Shown here: positions 1 to 8,386 of the stretch, piece after piece
Layout: each line of letters starts with the position of its first letter
Position numbering within the stretch: position 1 is the stretch's first letter
Assembly: GCF_900156725.1 (NCBI RefSeq)
Contig: NZ_FTOI01000010.1
Coordinates: forward strand, 1 to 64,000
DNA length: 64,000 nucleotides
Source of the DNA: Kaistella chaponensis
Lineage (GTDB): Bacteria; Bacteroidota; Bacteroidia; Flavobacteriales; Weeksellaceae
Direction of reading: 5' to 3'
The notes under the pieces: generated by a model
Databases searched by the model: none
What the model was told of the DNA's origin: nothing
Seen by the model: only the letters and a program-made list of their open reading frames with translations
Translations under genes and position numbers: made by a program

Positions 1-7
1 TTTTAAT

Positions 8-90
8 GAAAGGAAGAGCATTTAATTCTGAATCAAGCCTTGAGTTTTACTCTGAGCGGAACATAGTTTAATTAAATGCTTTTCTCTTTC
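8..90. repeat. Long imperfect inverted repeat at window edge
   Basis: GCATTTAATT (19-28) is the exact reverse complement of AATTAAATGC (71-80), and the pairing continues outward with few mismatches to about 8-90. A smaller TCAAG/CTTGA hairpin lies inside. A second palindrome-like motif, CCCGATATCGATCGGG, is at about 184-199. No gene is recognisable in 1-285; the segment may hold the end of a gene lying left of the window or a structured element. Confidence 0.45.
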
Positions 91-256
91 TAAATTTAAT
101 AATTTTATCGATTACAAATCTAAAGGAACGGAAATCCTATTTGTGGAGCAAGGCGGAACAAAAAGATTGGGAGTGGAAGGCGGTCCCGATATCGATCGGG
201 ATTGTTGCCCAGAAAATTATTTTTAAATTACTATTTCTTATCCTACTCGATTTTGC

Positions 257-264
257 TAAATTTG
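257..264 (+). promoter_or_regulatory. Bacteroidota -7 box TAAATTTG for tdh
   Basis: TAAATTTG matches the TAnnTTTG -7 consensus of the Bacteroidota housekeeping sigma factor and sits 21 bp before the chosen tdh start. It helps to rule out the longer upstream reading frame beginning near 202, which would start before the promoter. Confidence 0.55.
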
Positions 265-285
265 TGCGCAATCAAAACTAAAAAT

Positions 286-1251
286 ATGGAATCCTACACG
301 GAAAAAATTCTTATCACCGGTGCTCTCGGACAAATTGGGACTGAACTCACCAACAGATTGGTGGAAATTCATGGTGCTGAAAATGTGGTTGCGTCCGGAC
401 TCGATCGATGGGACAAAAACCTGACTTCTGCAGGATTTTATGAGAGAATGGATGTAACAAATTCTCAGTTGGTTCGCCAAGTAATTAAAGATTACGAAAT
501 TACAACGGTGTATCATTTGGCATCTTTGCTATCTGGAACCTCCGAAAAACAGCCACTTTTTGCGTGGAAACTGAATTTGGAACCGTTATTACATTTCTGT
601 GAATTGGCGAAAGAGGGATTGTTAAAGAAAATTTTCTGGCCAAGTTCGATCGCGGTTTTTGGGAAAGGAATTCCGAAGGAAAATGTGGGTCAAGACGTGG
701 TTTTGAATCCGACAACGGTTTATGGGATTTCAAAAATGGCGGGAGAAAAATGGTGCGAATATTATTTTGATAAATATGGTGTTGATGTACGAAGCATTCG
801 TTATCCGGGTTTAATCTCTTGGAAAACTCCTGCAGGTGGCGGAACGACTGATTACGCGGTAGAAATTTTCTACGAAGCCGTCGAAGAAGGAAAATACACA
901 AGTTTTATTTCTGAAGACACCGCAATGCCAATGTTGTATATGGAAGATGCGATTAATTCGACGTTGAAATTAATGCAAGCGCCAAAAGAGAATTTAACCG
1001 TTCATACTTCTTATAATTTAGGTGGATTATCTTTCACTCCAAAGCAATTGGCAGAAGAAATTCAAAAGGAAATTCCTGAATTTAAAATTGATTACAAACC
1101 GGATTTCCGACAAGAAATAGCAGATTCTTGGCCAGCTTCCATCGATGATTCAGTGGGTAAAAAAGATTGGAATCTTAGCTATGATTACGATATTTCGGCG
1201 ATGACGAAAGATATGTTGAAAAACCTGAAGCTGAAATTAAGCGACAAATAA
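286..1251 (+). CDS. tdh: L-threonine 3-dehydrogenase, short-chain/epimerase-like type
   Basis: This 321-aa protein is predicted to oxidise L-threonine with NAD+ to 2-amino-3-oxobutyrate in the cytoplasm. Seen: a Rossmann motif GALGQIG at residues 12-18, Ser120/121, and the catalytic pair Tyr146/Lys150 in VYGISK, followed by a PAGGGTTDYA loop and MPMLYMEDA. Known: Flavobacteria use this UDP-galactose-epimerase-like threonine dehydrogenase instead of the zinc enzyme. The ATG at 286 is preferred because it follows a TAAATTTG promoter box; the frame is open upstream but that part does not look like protein. The next gene starts 5 bp downstream, so the two are probably cotranscribed. Another epimerase-family activity is possible but less likely. 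Confidence 0.85.
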   Translation: MESYTEKILITGALGQIGTELTNRLVEIHGAENVVASGLDRWDKNLTSAGFYERMDVTNSQLVRQVIKDYEITTVYHLASLLSGTSEKQPLFAWKLNLEPLLHFCELAKEGLLKKIFWPSSIAVFGKGIPKENVGQDVVLNPTTVYGISKMAGEKWCEYYFDKYGVDVRSIRYPGLISWKTPAGGGTTDYAVEIFYEAVEEGKYTSFISEDTAMPMLYMEDAINSTLKLMQAPKENLTVHTSYNLGGLSFTPKQLAEEIQKEIPEFKIDYKPDFRQEIADSWPASIDDSVGKKDWNLSYDYDISAMTKDMLKNLKLKLSDK

Positions 1252-1256
1252 CTTAA

Positions 1257-2009
1257 ATGGTTTTATTGACTTTCAACATTATTAAAAATAGAAGTGATTT
1301 CGAAAAAAATTACAAACTTAGCGATGATGAAATCCTCAATATTACTGAGCGAAATACCGCATCTATTCTAAGAATTTTAGAAAACAACAATGTTTTCGCG
1401 ACTTTTTTTATTGAAGTTTCTTTGGTTGAAAAACTGAAACCTTTGGTTAAAAAAATCATCGGACAAGGCCATGAAATTTCCTTTTATAATGAAAATTCCC
1501 CAGTAGCAGATATTGACTTTGCAAAAAAATATGTGGAAGAGTTTTCAGGGAAAATTATTCGCGGAATCCGGCAAAAGGAAGTTACGATTTCTTTAGACCA
1601 ACTGAAGAGTCTGGAATTTTCTTATGTTTCTAATATTGAAAATGCAAATATTCTCTTTCCTTTTAAAAGGCTGCAAAGAAGTACCGATATTGCTATAAAA
1701 AATGGTATGAGCATCATTCCAGAGAGCATTTCGCCGTATTCACAGATCCCGTATAATGATTTCGTATTTCAAACAATTCCACTTCAATATTATCAAAATA
1801 TGGTGATGGAAACGATCAACAATGATGAATTTGTTCTTGTTTATTTGAACACTTGGCAATTTACCAATTTCGAAAAATTCAAATTTAAAATTCCTTTTTA
1901 CCGCAAATACAATTCGGGAATAAAAATGGAAAACAAGCTCGAAAATTTTCTGGAATGGATGAATGAAAAAGAATTTGCGTTTTCGAGGATGAAGGATTTT
2001 GTTTTTTAA
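1257..2009 (+). CDS. Degenerate polysaccharide-deacetylase-like (NodB-fold) protein
   Basis: The 250-aa product has the layout of a NodB-type deacetylase: an N-terminal beta strand (VLLTFNI), the block ILRILENNNVFATFFIE near residues 38-54, KKIIGQGHEISFYNE near 65-79, and a C-terminal strand FVLVYLNTW. The usual metal-binding Asp pair after the first strand and the HxxxH motif after GHEI are absent (TFNIIKNR and SFYNEN replace them). It is therefore probably a catalytically inactive relative or one with altered chemistry. It lies 5 bp after tdh and is likely in its transcript, although a functional link is not evident. Confidence 0.6.
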   Translation: MVLLTFNIIKNRSDFEKNYKLSDDEILNITERNTASILRILENNNVFATFFIEVSLVEKLKPLVKKIIGQGHEISFYNENSPVADIDFAKKYVEEFSGKIIRGIRQKEVTISLDQLKSLEFSYVSNIENANILFPFKRLQRSTDIAIKNGMSIIPESISPYSQIPYNDFVFQTIPLQYYQNMVMETINNDEFVLVYLNTWQFTNFEKFKFKIPFYRKYNSGIKMENKLENFLEWMNEKEFAFSRMKDFVF

Positions 2010-2170
2010 GAATAATTATTCACCACCATCCAAATTGAATTCTTTTTGTAAAATCGATAAATATTATTTAAATTCAATACAGATTACAAACAAAACCAAC
2101 GTATTTATTGGTAATTTAATTTTTTAAACCTATATTTGAGACTAAGTTTAACCAAATTAAATTATTTATT

Positions 2171-3889
2171 ATGAAGAAAATTTTATTTTCGTTATTCGTG
2201 ACGGCGGCGTTATGTAGCACCGAGACCATGAAGGCGCAAACAGTTTTGTTTGAAGACAGTTTCGAAACTTACGCTGATTTTGCAATTGCAAATGTTGGCA
2301 GTTGGACACTTACCGATGTTGATTTAAAGACAACTTACGGTTTTACTGGGGTCACTTTCCCAAATACTCAGTTAGCAAAATCTTTTCAGGTTTTTAATTC
2401 TACCACTACTACACCACCTTTAACACCTTCTGCTACTTCTAACTGGACGGCAAATACAGGACAAAAAGTAATGGTATGTTTCGCAGCTGATTCTGCACCG
2501 TGGAATAATGACTGGCTGATTTCTCCGCAAGTACAATTGACTGCAGGATTGGGAGCAACGGTTAGTTTCTTTGGAAAAGGTTGTGATGCAACTTATGGCC
2601 TAGAAAAATTTAAAGTATTGGTTTCTACCACAGGAACAGCAACTGGAGATTTCACTGCAATCTCTCCGTTGATTACTACTCCAGCTACTGCGGCATGGTC
2701 ACAGTACACCTATGATTTGAATGCTTATTCTGGTCAGCAAATATATATTGCAATACAATGTACTTCAGATGATCAGTTTGGATTTGCCGTTGACGATTTC
2801 AAAGTTATTACAAACCCTCTTCCTGTAAGTGCTCCTAATTGCGCAACACTAGTGACGCCAGTTAATGCAGCAACAGGAATTAATTACTTAAGTCCAGCTA
2901 CTTTAACTTGGACAGCTCCAACAACAGGTTCAGCTCCTAGTAGTTATGATGTATATTTTGGTACTACTACAAACCCAACTACTTTATTAGGCAATACCAC
3001 CGGTACAAGTATAGTTACTTCAGCACTATCACCTTCCACACCATACTATTGGAAAGTAGTTCCTAAAAATTCTGTAGGTTCTGCAACTGGATGTACTGAA
3101 TTTTCATTTACCACAAGTGCAAATTTATTTGCGCCATATTGTGGACCATTGATTTATTCCAGCGGAGTTGAGCCAATCACTTCAGTTGTTTTTGGTGGCA
3201 TGACCAATACTTCTGCTGCTGCAATAGGAGGAACTGCACATGAATCATTTGTGAATAAGATTGCAAATGTAAATCGAGAAGGAAGTTTCCCAATTAAATT
3301 ACAGGGGAATACTGATGGTGCTTCTTTCACCACCAAATTTATTGTATTCATCGACTGGAACCAAGATGGTGATTTCTTAGATGCTGGCGAAACTTATTTC
3401 GACACGGCAGCTACAACAATTCAGGTGGTAGGATCTACAGGAGTTGATGGAAAAGAGGCCATTGGAAATATCGTAGTTCCTGCAGATGCGCTTCTAGGAA
3501 ATACAAGAATGAGAATTAAGAAAAATTTCGGTAGTACTACTTTTTATCCTAATCCTTGTTCTTCTGCAGGTACTCTTGCAGCAGGAACAAATACAGGATA
3601 TGGACAAGCTGAAGATTATACCGTAAATGTAGGAGCTAAATTAGCAGTATCTTCTGCTACTAAATCTCAGTTATCAGTATATCCAAACCCAGTAAAAGAC
3701 GTATTGAACATCAATTCTAACGATCAGAAAGTTACCCAAGTAGCATTCTATTCTATCGATGGCAAATTGGTGAAAACCATAAACCAAGATGTTAAAAACA
3801 TCAATGTAAATGATCTTCCAAAAGGAGTATATCTTGTAAAAGTAAAATCTTCCGGAACCGAAAAATCATTTAAAGTAGTTAAAGAATAA
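2171..3889 (+). CDS. T9SS-secreted adhesin-like protein (choice-of-anchor J, FN3, GEVED)
   Basis: This 572-aa protein is probably exported and attached to or released from the cell surface by the type IX secretion system. Seen: signal peptide at residues 1-23 ending MKAQ; a jelly-roll 'choice-of-anchor J'/cleaved-adhesin domain at about 25-215 with WNNDWLISP; a fibronectin type III domain at about 220-318 (SYDVYFGTT, YYWKVVPKN); a GEVED domain at about 385-495 (FIDWNQDGDF, GQAEDYTV); and a C-terminal Por sorting domain at about 500-572 beginning VYPNPVKD and ending in KGVYLVKV. Its role, adhesion or carbohydrate/protein binding, is inferred from these domains. It is monocistronic with its own terminator. 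Confidence 0.85.
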   Translation: MKKILFSLFVTAALCSTETMKAQTVLFEDSFETYADFAIANVGSWTLTDVDLKTTYGFTGVTFPNTQLAKSFQVFNSTTTTPPLTPSATSNWTANTGQKVMVCFAADSAPWNNDWLISPQVQLTAGLGATVSFFGKGCDATYGLEKFKVLVSTTGTATGDFTAISPLITTPATAAWSQYTYDLNAYSGQQIYIAIQCTSDDQFGFAVDDFKVITNPLPVSAPNCATLVTPVNAATGINYLSPATLTWTAPTTGSAPSSYDVYFGTTTNPTTLLGNTTGTSIVTSALSPSTPYYWKVVPKNSVGSATGCTEFSFTTSANLFAPYCGPLIYSSGVEPITSVVFGGMTNTSAAAIGGTAHESFVNKIANVNREGSFPIKLQGNTDGASFTTKFIVFIDWNQDGDFLDAGETYFDTAATTIQVVGSTGVDGKEAIGNIVVPADALLGNTRMRIKKNFGSTTFYPNPCSSAGTLAAGTNTGYGQAEDYTVNVGAKLAVSSATKSQLSVYPNPVKDVLNINSNDQKVTQVAFYSIDGKLVKTINQDVKNINVNDLPKGVYLVKVKSSGTEKSFKVVKE

Positions 3890-3913
3890 ATAAAATCACT
3901 TTAATCCTTTATG

Positions 3914-3942
3914 AAGACCTGTAGAAATACAGGTCTTTTTTA
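3914..3942 (+). terminator. Intrinsic terminator after the T9SS protein gene
   Basis: A perfect 10-bp stem AAGACCTGTA/TACAGGTCTT (3914-3923 and 3928-3937) closes on a GAAA tetraloop and continues into a T run. It lies 24 bp after the stop codon. Confidence 0.9.
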
Positions 3943-3960
3943 TATTTATTTCACTGAACC

Positions 3961-3992
3961 TTTGTAAGTTCAAGAATAAATTCTTACTTTTG
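3961..3992 (+). promoter_or_regulatory. Promoter of rpsF-rpsR-rplI
   Basis: TTTG at 3961-3964 and TACTTTTG at 3985-3992 match the Bacteroidota -33 and -7 boxes with about 20 bp between them. Transcription would begin near 3998, giving a leader of about 28 nt before rpsF. Confidence 0.65.
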
Positions 3993-4025
3993 CACCTCGA
4001 AATAATTAACAAATTAATTAACATT

Positions 4026-4367
4026 ATGAACAATTACGAAACTGTTTTCATTTTAACTCCCGTTCTATCTGATGCTCAGGTGGAGGAAGCAGTAAAAAAG
4101 TTTGAAGATTTGCTTAAAGCAAACAATTGCGAAATCGTTGCCAAAGAAAATTGGGGACTTAAGAAATTAGCTTATCCTATTCAATTAAAAAAGAATGGAT
4201 TCTACACTTTGATCGAATTCAAAGGTGAAGGAACTGTAGTTGCAGATTTAGAAACTGCTTACAAACGTGACGAAAGAGTAATTCGTTACCTGACTACAAA
4301 ACTTGACAAACATGCGATCGAGTATGCAGTTACAAGAAGAACGAAAGTAAAAACTGCGAAAGTTTAA
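4026..4367 (+). CDS. rpsF: 30S ribosomal protein S6
   Basis: The 113-aa product starts [15 protein letters not shown] and carries the S6 core [10 protein letters not shown] at about residues 43-52 and [12 protein letters not shown] near 80-91. S6 binds the central domain of 16S rRNA as a heterodimer with S18, whose gene follows 27 bp downstream. The ATG at 4026 is chosen over an in-frame TTG at 3990, which lies inside the promoter -7 box. It is the first gene of the S6-S18-L9 operon, as in most Bacteroidota. Length and sequence are normal. Confidence 0.97.
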   Translation: MNNYETVFILTPVLSDAQVEEAVKKFEDLLKANNCEIVAKENWGLKKLAYPIQLKKNGFYTLIEFKGEGTVVADLETAYKRDERVIRYLTTKLDKHAIEYAVTRRTKVKTAKV

Positions 4368-4394
4368 TTTTAACCCTCAAAAAAAAGAAAAGTT

Positions 4395-4697
4395 ATGGCA
4401 ATAGATGATATGGCAAAACAAGCCTCTGCAGGAGGTGAATCTGAAGTTAGATTTCTAACTCCACTTGATATCAATACAAAAACTGATAAAAAATATTGTA
4501 GATTTAAAAAATACGGAATCAAACACGTAGATTATAAAGATGCAAACTTCCTTCTTCAGTTCGTAAACGAGCAAGGTAAAATTTTACCAAGAAGATACAC
4601 TGGAACTTCTTTGAAATACCAAAGAAAAGTTTCTGCAGCTATTAAAAGAGCAAGACATTTGGCAATGATGCCTTATGTAGCAGATCTTTTAAAATAA
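4395..4697 (+). CDS. rpsR: 30S ribosomal protein S18
   Basis: The 100-aa product contains the S18 signature: a short acidic N-terminus, [15 protein letters not shown] at about residues 36-50, the block [23 protein letters not shown] at about 66-88, and MMPYV near the end. It joins S6 in the platform of the 30S subunit. A purine-rich AAAAGAAAAG precedes the ATG. It is cotranscribed with rpsF (27-bp gap) and with rplI after a 145-bp gap. Confidence 0.97.
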   Translation: MAIDDMAKQASAGGESEVRFLTPLDINTKTDKKYCRFKKYGIKHVDYKDANFLLQFVNEQGKILPRRYTGTSLKYQRKVSAAIKRARHLAMMPYVADLLK

Positions 4698-4842
4698 AAA
4701 CTGCTCTTAGCAATATGCTTTATGCAAACTGCATATCGCCAAAAAAGTTGCTGAATAATAATTTAATTCTAACGATTTTTAGATAAAATGGCGAAAGAAT
4801 AGACTTCAAACCATTATCTAAACTTAAAAACGGACAACAACA
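4698..4842 (+). other. rpsR-rplI spacer with small hairpin and a 4-codon ORF
   Basis: The spacer is longer than is usual between these genes. It contains the inverted repeat ATATGC/GCATAT near 4711-4736 and the mini-ORF ATG GCG AAA GAA TAG at 4788-4802. No promoter box or terminator is evident. It may be a translational control or RNA-processing site, but nothing in the sequence proves this. Confidence 0.3.
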
Positions 4843-5364
4843 ATGGACATTATACTAAAAACAGACGTAGAAAACTTAGGACTTGAGTTCGATACCGTAA
4901 ATGTAAAACCTGGTTATGCTAGAAACTATCTTTTACCAAAAGGATTAGGACTTCTTGCTACACCAAAAAACAAAGCTGCTCTTGCAGAAACTTTGGAGGC
5001 TCGTAAAGAAGAAGAAGCTAAACTAATTGCTGCTGCAAATGCAATCGTTGAGCAGTTGAAGAAAACAAATATTACCATCGCTACAAAAGTAGGTGCTGGT
5101 GATAAACTTTTCGGATCAATCAACAATGCTAATCTTTCTGAAGAACTTTCTAAATCAGGTGTTCAGGTTGACAAAAAATACATCAAAATTCCTGGGAACA
5201 CGATCAAAAGAACTGGTAAAGTTACAGCGATCATCAGACTTCACAGAAATGTAGAACATAATTTCGAATTCGACATTGTTTCTGACGCTCCACCGGTTGT
5301 AGCTGCTCCAAAAGCAACTCCAGCTCCGAAAAAAGTAGAAGAAACTCCTGCTGAAGAAGCATAA
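4843..5364 (+). CDS. rplI: 50S ribosomal protein L9
   Basis: This 173-aa L9 has the N-terminal 23S-rRNA-binding domain (MDIILKTDVENLGLEFDTV, then the L9 signature around VKPGYARNYLLPKGLG at about 21-36), a connecting helix rich in Ala, Glu and Lys at about 45-75, and a C-terminal domain with KLFGSINNANL. A low-complexity Pro/Ala/Lys/Glu tail at about 152-173 extends the protein beyond the typical 147-150 residues, which is common in this phylum. It is the last gene of the operon and is followed by a strong terminator. Confidence 0.96.
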   Translation: MDIILKTDVENLGLEFDTVNVKPGYARNYLLPKGLGLLATPKNKAALAETLEARKEEEAKLIAAANAIVEQLKKTNITIATKVGAGDKLFGSINNANLSEELSKSGVQVDKKYIKIPGNTIKRTGKVTAIIRLHRNVEHNFEFDIVSDAPPVVAAPKATPAPKKVEETPAEEA

Positions 5365-5384
5365 GCTCATTTGAAATAAAAAAT

Positions 5385-5416
5385 AATCCGATAATTCATT
5401 TTATCGGATTTTTTTT
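5385..5416 (+). terminator. Intrinsic terminator of the ribosomal-protein operon
   Basis: A perfect 10-bp stem AATCCGATAA/TTATCGGATT (5385-5394, 5401-5410) with loop TTCATT is followed by six T. Confidence 0.92.
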
Positions 5417-5440
5417 GGTCTGTAATTTCAGGATAGATTC

Positions 5441-5740
5441 AATTAAACCCAAATGAAATAAACGATTTGATTTTAACGGGAATGATCGCATTCCTTAATT
5501 GCATTACAAGAGCTCCATTTTCGTCCGCAATTATCGTTTTGCAGATGACCGACAATCATTCTTTGATCTTTAGCATAATACTTTCAGGAATGGTTTTCTC
5601 CTTCTTATCTTCAATGGAAAGCACGGTCTCTATATAATTCTCTTAAAATTCCTATCTAGAAGAATTGCAATATGAAGAAGAAAATGCCAATGAGAATAAG
5701 ATCAAAAAAAAACCAGCGCACCACGACAATCAAAGGGATA
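5441..5740 (+). pseudogene. Decayed C-terminus of a ClC-family chloride channel
   Basis: Reading in the frame of 5461, the DNA encodes GMIAFLNCITRAPFSSAII then VLQMTDNHSLIF and a hydrophobic stretch. This is the ClC channel signature around the TRAP motif (GMaAFlagvTRAP...EMT). There is no start codon after the upstream stop, an in-frame TAA occurs at 5635-5637, and the likely continuation (SLYNSLK, then EELQYEEENANENK near 5665) needs two more frame changes. Only the last part of the gene survives, just after the L9 terminator. Other than this remnant, 5417-5800 holds nothing. Confidence 0.75.
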
Positions 5741-5800
5741 TAAATAAAAATCCCCTGAAAATTTTGGATCTTTCAGGGGAAGTTAAATAGTTTCGGAAAA

Positions 5801-7321
5801 TTAATATTTAATCGCATGCTCTTTTACATTTCCTAGAATATCTGGAAAATAAAGATCTGAAAGATGTTCAAATTCATCACCTCTCATAAACATGCTTGCT
5901 TCTACTTCATCGTAAGAACTTTTTCCGGCTGCACCGATCAACTCGTTACAAGTATGCAGCGTATTTTTATGGAAGTGGTACACTCGTTCGCTTTTATCGG
6001 TCACGTCTAAGCCTTTAATCAACATTTTATCCTGTGTTGCAACTCCAGTCGGACAATTATTGGTATTGCATCGTAAAGCCTGAATACAACCCAATGCAAA
6101 CATAAATCCTCTCGCATTATTGCACATATCTGCACCCATCGCAATCGCTCTTAATATATCAAGAGAAGTCAAGACTTTCCCACTTGCAATAACCTTCACT
6201 TTATCGCGAACATTATACAAATTTAAAATTCTGTTTACAAAAATCAAAGCAGGTTCTAGAGGCATTCCTACCCCATCAGAAAATTCGGGAGGCGCTGCTC
6301 CTGTACCACCTTCTGCCCCATCAATGGTGATGAAGTCCGGATAGATTTTCATCACATTCATTTGAACACAAATATCTTCAAACTCTTTGGTATCACCGAT
6401 ACACAATTTAAATCCAACAGGTTTTCCACCCGATAGTTCTCTTAGCTGCTGCACGAACCTTAATAATCCCGATGCATCAGAAAATGCGGAATGTGATGGT
6501 GGTGAAATAATGGTTATTCCCGGTTGCACGTGCCGAATTTTAGCAATCTCAACCGTATTTTTAGCGCCAGGTAAAACCCCACCATGACCCGGTTTTGCGC
6601 CTTGAGAGATTTTTATTTCTATCATTTTAACACTCGGAAGTGCGGCATTTTTCGCAAAAATCTCCGGTGAAAACTTACCTTCTTCATCTCGACATCCAAA
6701 ATATCCAGTGCCAATTTGCCAACACAAATCGCCCCCTTCTAAATGATAAGGTGAAATTCCCCCTTCTCCGGTATTGTGATAGAAATTTCCTTTTTTTGCG
6801 CCTTTGTTTAATGACATCTGAGCACGATCACTAAGAGAGCCAAAACTCATTGCAGAAATATTAAACAATGAGGCGTGGTATTTTTGTGTACACTGGTCAC
6901 CTCCCACCCAAACTCTTGGTAATTCTTCCTTTGGTGATTTTGCGTAAATGGAATGCTTTATTCCTTCATATTTTCTGTGATTGATCTCGAGCTGAGTACC
7001 AAAAGGAACCGTATCGCTTATATTTTTTGCACGTCGGTAAACTGCCGATCGCTGATTTCTAGGGAAAGGTTTACCATCAGTTTCCCTTTCTATAAAATAC
7101 TGCTGCATCTCCGGCGAAATTCCTTCAAAAAAATACCGAAAATAACCAATAACAGGAAAATTTCTAAGAATTGCATGTTTGGATTGTGTTACATTATAAA
7201 TTCCTAAACCATAGATTGCGGTCAATAAAATCGGAATCCAGTAGTGGGCTTTTATAAGCAATGAAATCGTCCAAACCACTACTAAAATTATAATACCCCA
7301 ACGAATGAATTTGTCTCTCAT
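5801..7321 (-). CDS. FMN-binding glutamate synthase family protein (GltB central-domain-like), membrane-anchored
   Basis: The 506-aa product begins with one or two hydrophobic segments (about residues 8-42), then carries a glutamate-synthase FMN/iron-sulfur domain: FNISAMSFGSLSDRA, GGISPYHLEGGDL, GAKPGHGGVLPG, the active-site block ITIDGAEGGTGAAPPEF and the cluster motif CNTNNCPTGVATQD. Full glutamate synthases also have an amidotransferase domain, which is absent, so it is unlikely to make glutamate from glutamine alone. Stand-alone relatives are widespread and their reaction is unsettled. It is monocistronic, with a TAAATTTG promoter box on the minus strand at 7346-7353. Confidence 0.85.
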   Translation of the reverse strand: MRDKFIRWGIIILVVVWTISLLIKAHYWIPILLTAIYGLGIYNVTQSKHAILRNFPVIGYFRYFFEGISPEMQQYFIERETDGKPFPRNQRSAVYRRAKNISDTVPFGTQLEINHRKYEGIKHSIYAKSPKEELPRVWVGGDQCTQKYHASLFNISAMSFGSLSDRAQMSLNKGAKKGNFYHNTGEGGISPYHLEGGDLCWQIGTGYFGCRDEEGKFSPEIFAKNAALPSVKMIEIKISQGAKPGHGGVLPGAKNTVEIAKIRHVQPGITIISPPSHSAFSDASGLLRFVQQLRELSGGKPVGFKLCIGDTKEFEDICVQMNVMKIYPDFITIDGAEGGTGAAPPEFSDGVGMPLEPALIFVNRILNLYNVRDKVKVIASGKVLTSLDILRAIAMGADMCNNARGFMFALGCIQALRCNTNNCPTGVATQDKMLIKGLDVTDKSERVYHFHKNTLHTCNELIGAAGKSSYDEVEASMFMRGDEFEHLSDLYFPDILGNVKEHAIKY

Positions 7322-7345
7322 TACAGATTTTTTTTAGATTAGGTT

Positions 7346-7353
7346 CAAATTTA
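7346..7353 (-). promoter_or_regulatory. -7 box for the glutamate-synthase-like gene
   Basis: On the minus strand this reads TAAATTTG, 24 bp before the ATG at 7321. The rest of the divergent spacer 7322-7630 (309 bp) is AT-rich, with a near-match TAATATTTG at about 7586-7594 that could serve the rightward gene. No other structure is evident in the spacer. Confidence 0.55.
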
Positions 7354-7630
7354 GGAATAATAAACCGACTAAAAAAACAGCTGTTATCATTGCTGAAAGT
7401 CCCTGTATTGGGTTATCATTTTCACTTTTATTTCCGTTTTTTTTCTAAAACTCAAGAAATGGAATTGGTAATATCTGGTAAAATTGTATGAAGTTTTTTT
7501 AATAGTAATCTTATTTTGAACTATTTTTACCACTTAAAATTGATCTGCTTACATTTTAATTAAAAGACCTAATTTTTAATTGGCTTAATATTTGAAAACA
7601 GATGATTAGAAAATTTTATAACAATTTATC

Positions 7631-8314
7631 ATGAAAAGAAATACCTTTTTAATAGCCGCAGTAACCGCAGTAACTCTTGCACCAGTTACTCAGTCTTGCG
7701 TTGCTTTAGCTACATCCAGTGTGGGTTTAGCGGTTTTAAAATCAATTTTATTAGGTGGAATTACGAAGGGACTGAATATTTTCAGCACTAAAGACAGTTT
7801 CCTCGCAAATCAGCTCATTGATGCTGCAATGCCACAACAGTTAAAAGAAGTGAACAGCACTTTACAAAAAATAGGATTAAGTAATTTGGTTCAAAAAGAG
7901 AAAGATTATATCGCACAAGCTGCACAGTTCACTGTAGACATTTCAAGACCGATTTTAGTGAATGCGGTTAATAACCTTACCACAGAAGATGCCGCAAGAA
8001 TTGCTCAAGGTGGAACCGGTGTTGCAACCCAAATTCTAAAAGAAAAAACATCCCAACAATTAATGGCTGCAATTGCACCTAAAGTTGATGCTAAGCTAAA
8101 CGAATTTGGAATTGTGAAAACTTTAAACACCGCACTTGGTAGTTCAAATATTTTAGGCAATCTTTTGGGCGGGCAAAATTCATCCAATGCTTTAACTGGT
8201 AGTTTCAGCAAATTTGCTTCTGAACAAATGGTGAATGGTTTATTTAGTATCATTCAGAACCACGAACAGCAAAACTCTAGTGCCATTATGAATTCTCTTA
8301 CTGGAATCAAATAA
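7631..8314 (+). CDS. Probable DUF4197-like lipoprotein
   Basis: The 227-aa product starts with a signal sequence ending in the lipobox-like TQSC (Cys23), so it is probably a lipoprotein. The remainder is mainly helical and Ala/Leu/Gln-rich, with LIDAAMPQQLKEVNSTLQKIGL at about 62-83 (given in part) and ILKEKTSQQLMAAIAPKVD near 137-155, resembling the periplasmic DUF4197 family, whose function is unknown. A Gly/Asn-rich patch (LGGQNSSN) precedes a short C-terminal helix. It stands alone between a divergent gene and its own terminator. The family call is by pattern only. Confidence 0.5.
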   Translation: MKRNTFLIAAVTAVTLAPVTQSCVALATSSVGLAVLKSILLGGITKGLNIFSTKDSFLANQLIDAAMPQQLKEVNSTLQKIGLSNLVQKEKDYIAQAAQFTVDISRPILVNAVNNLTTEDAARIAQGGTGVATQILKEKTSQQLMAAIAPKVDAKLNEFGIVKTLNTALGSSNILGNLLGGQNSSNALTGSFSKFASEQMVNGLFSIIQNHEQQNSSAIMNSLTGIK

Positions 8315-8330
8315 TTGGCTTAAATTTAAT

Positions 8331-8366
8331 TATATTTGAATTCCGAGTACATCGGAATTTTTTTTT
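8331..8366 (+). terminator. Terminator overlapped by the next gene's promoter box
   Basis: The stem AATTCCGA/TCGGAATT (8339-8346, 8352-8359), loop GTACA and a run of T form an intrinsic terminator. Directly abutting it, TATATTTG at 8331-8338 matches the -7 consensus, so transcription of the 8387 gene would begin inside the hairpin. Confidence 0.8.
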
Positions 8367-8386
8367 CATAAAAAATATATACAAAA

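Noticed and set aside
4788-4802. MAKE mini-ORF before rplI as a leader peptide
   Set aside because: There is no clear ribosome-binding site, attenuator or codon bias; a four-codon frame is easily chance.
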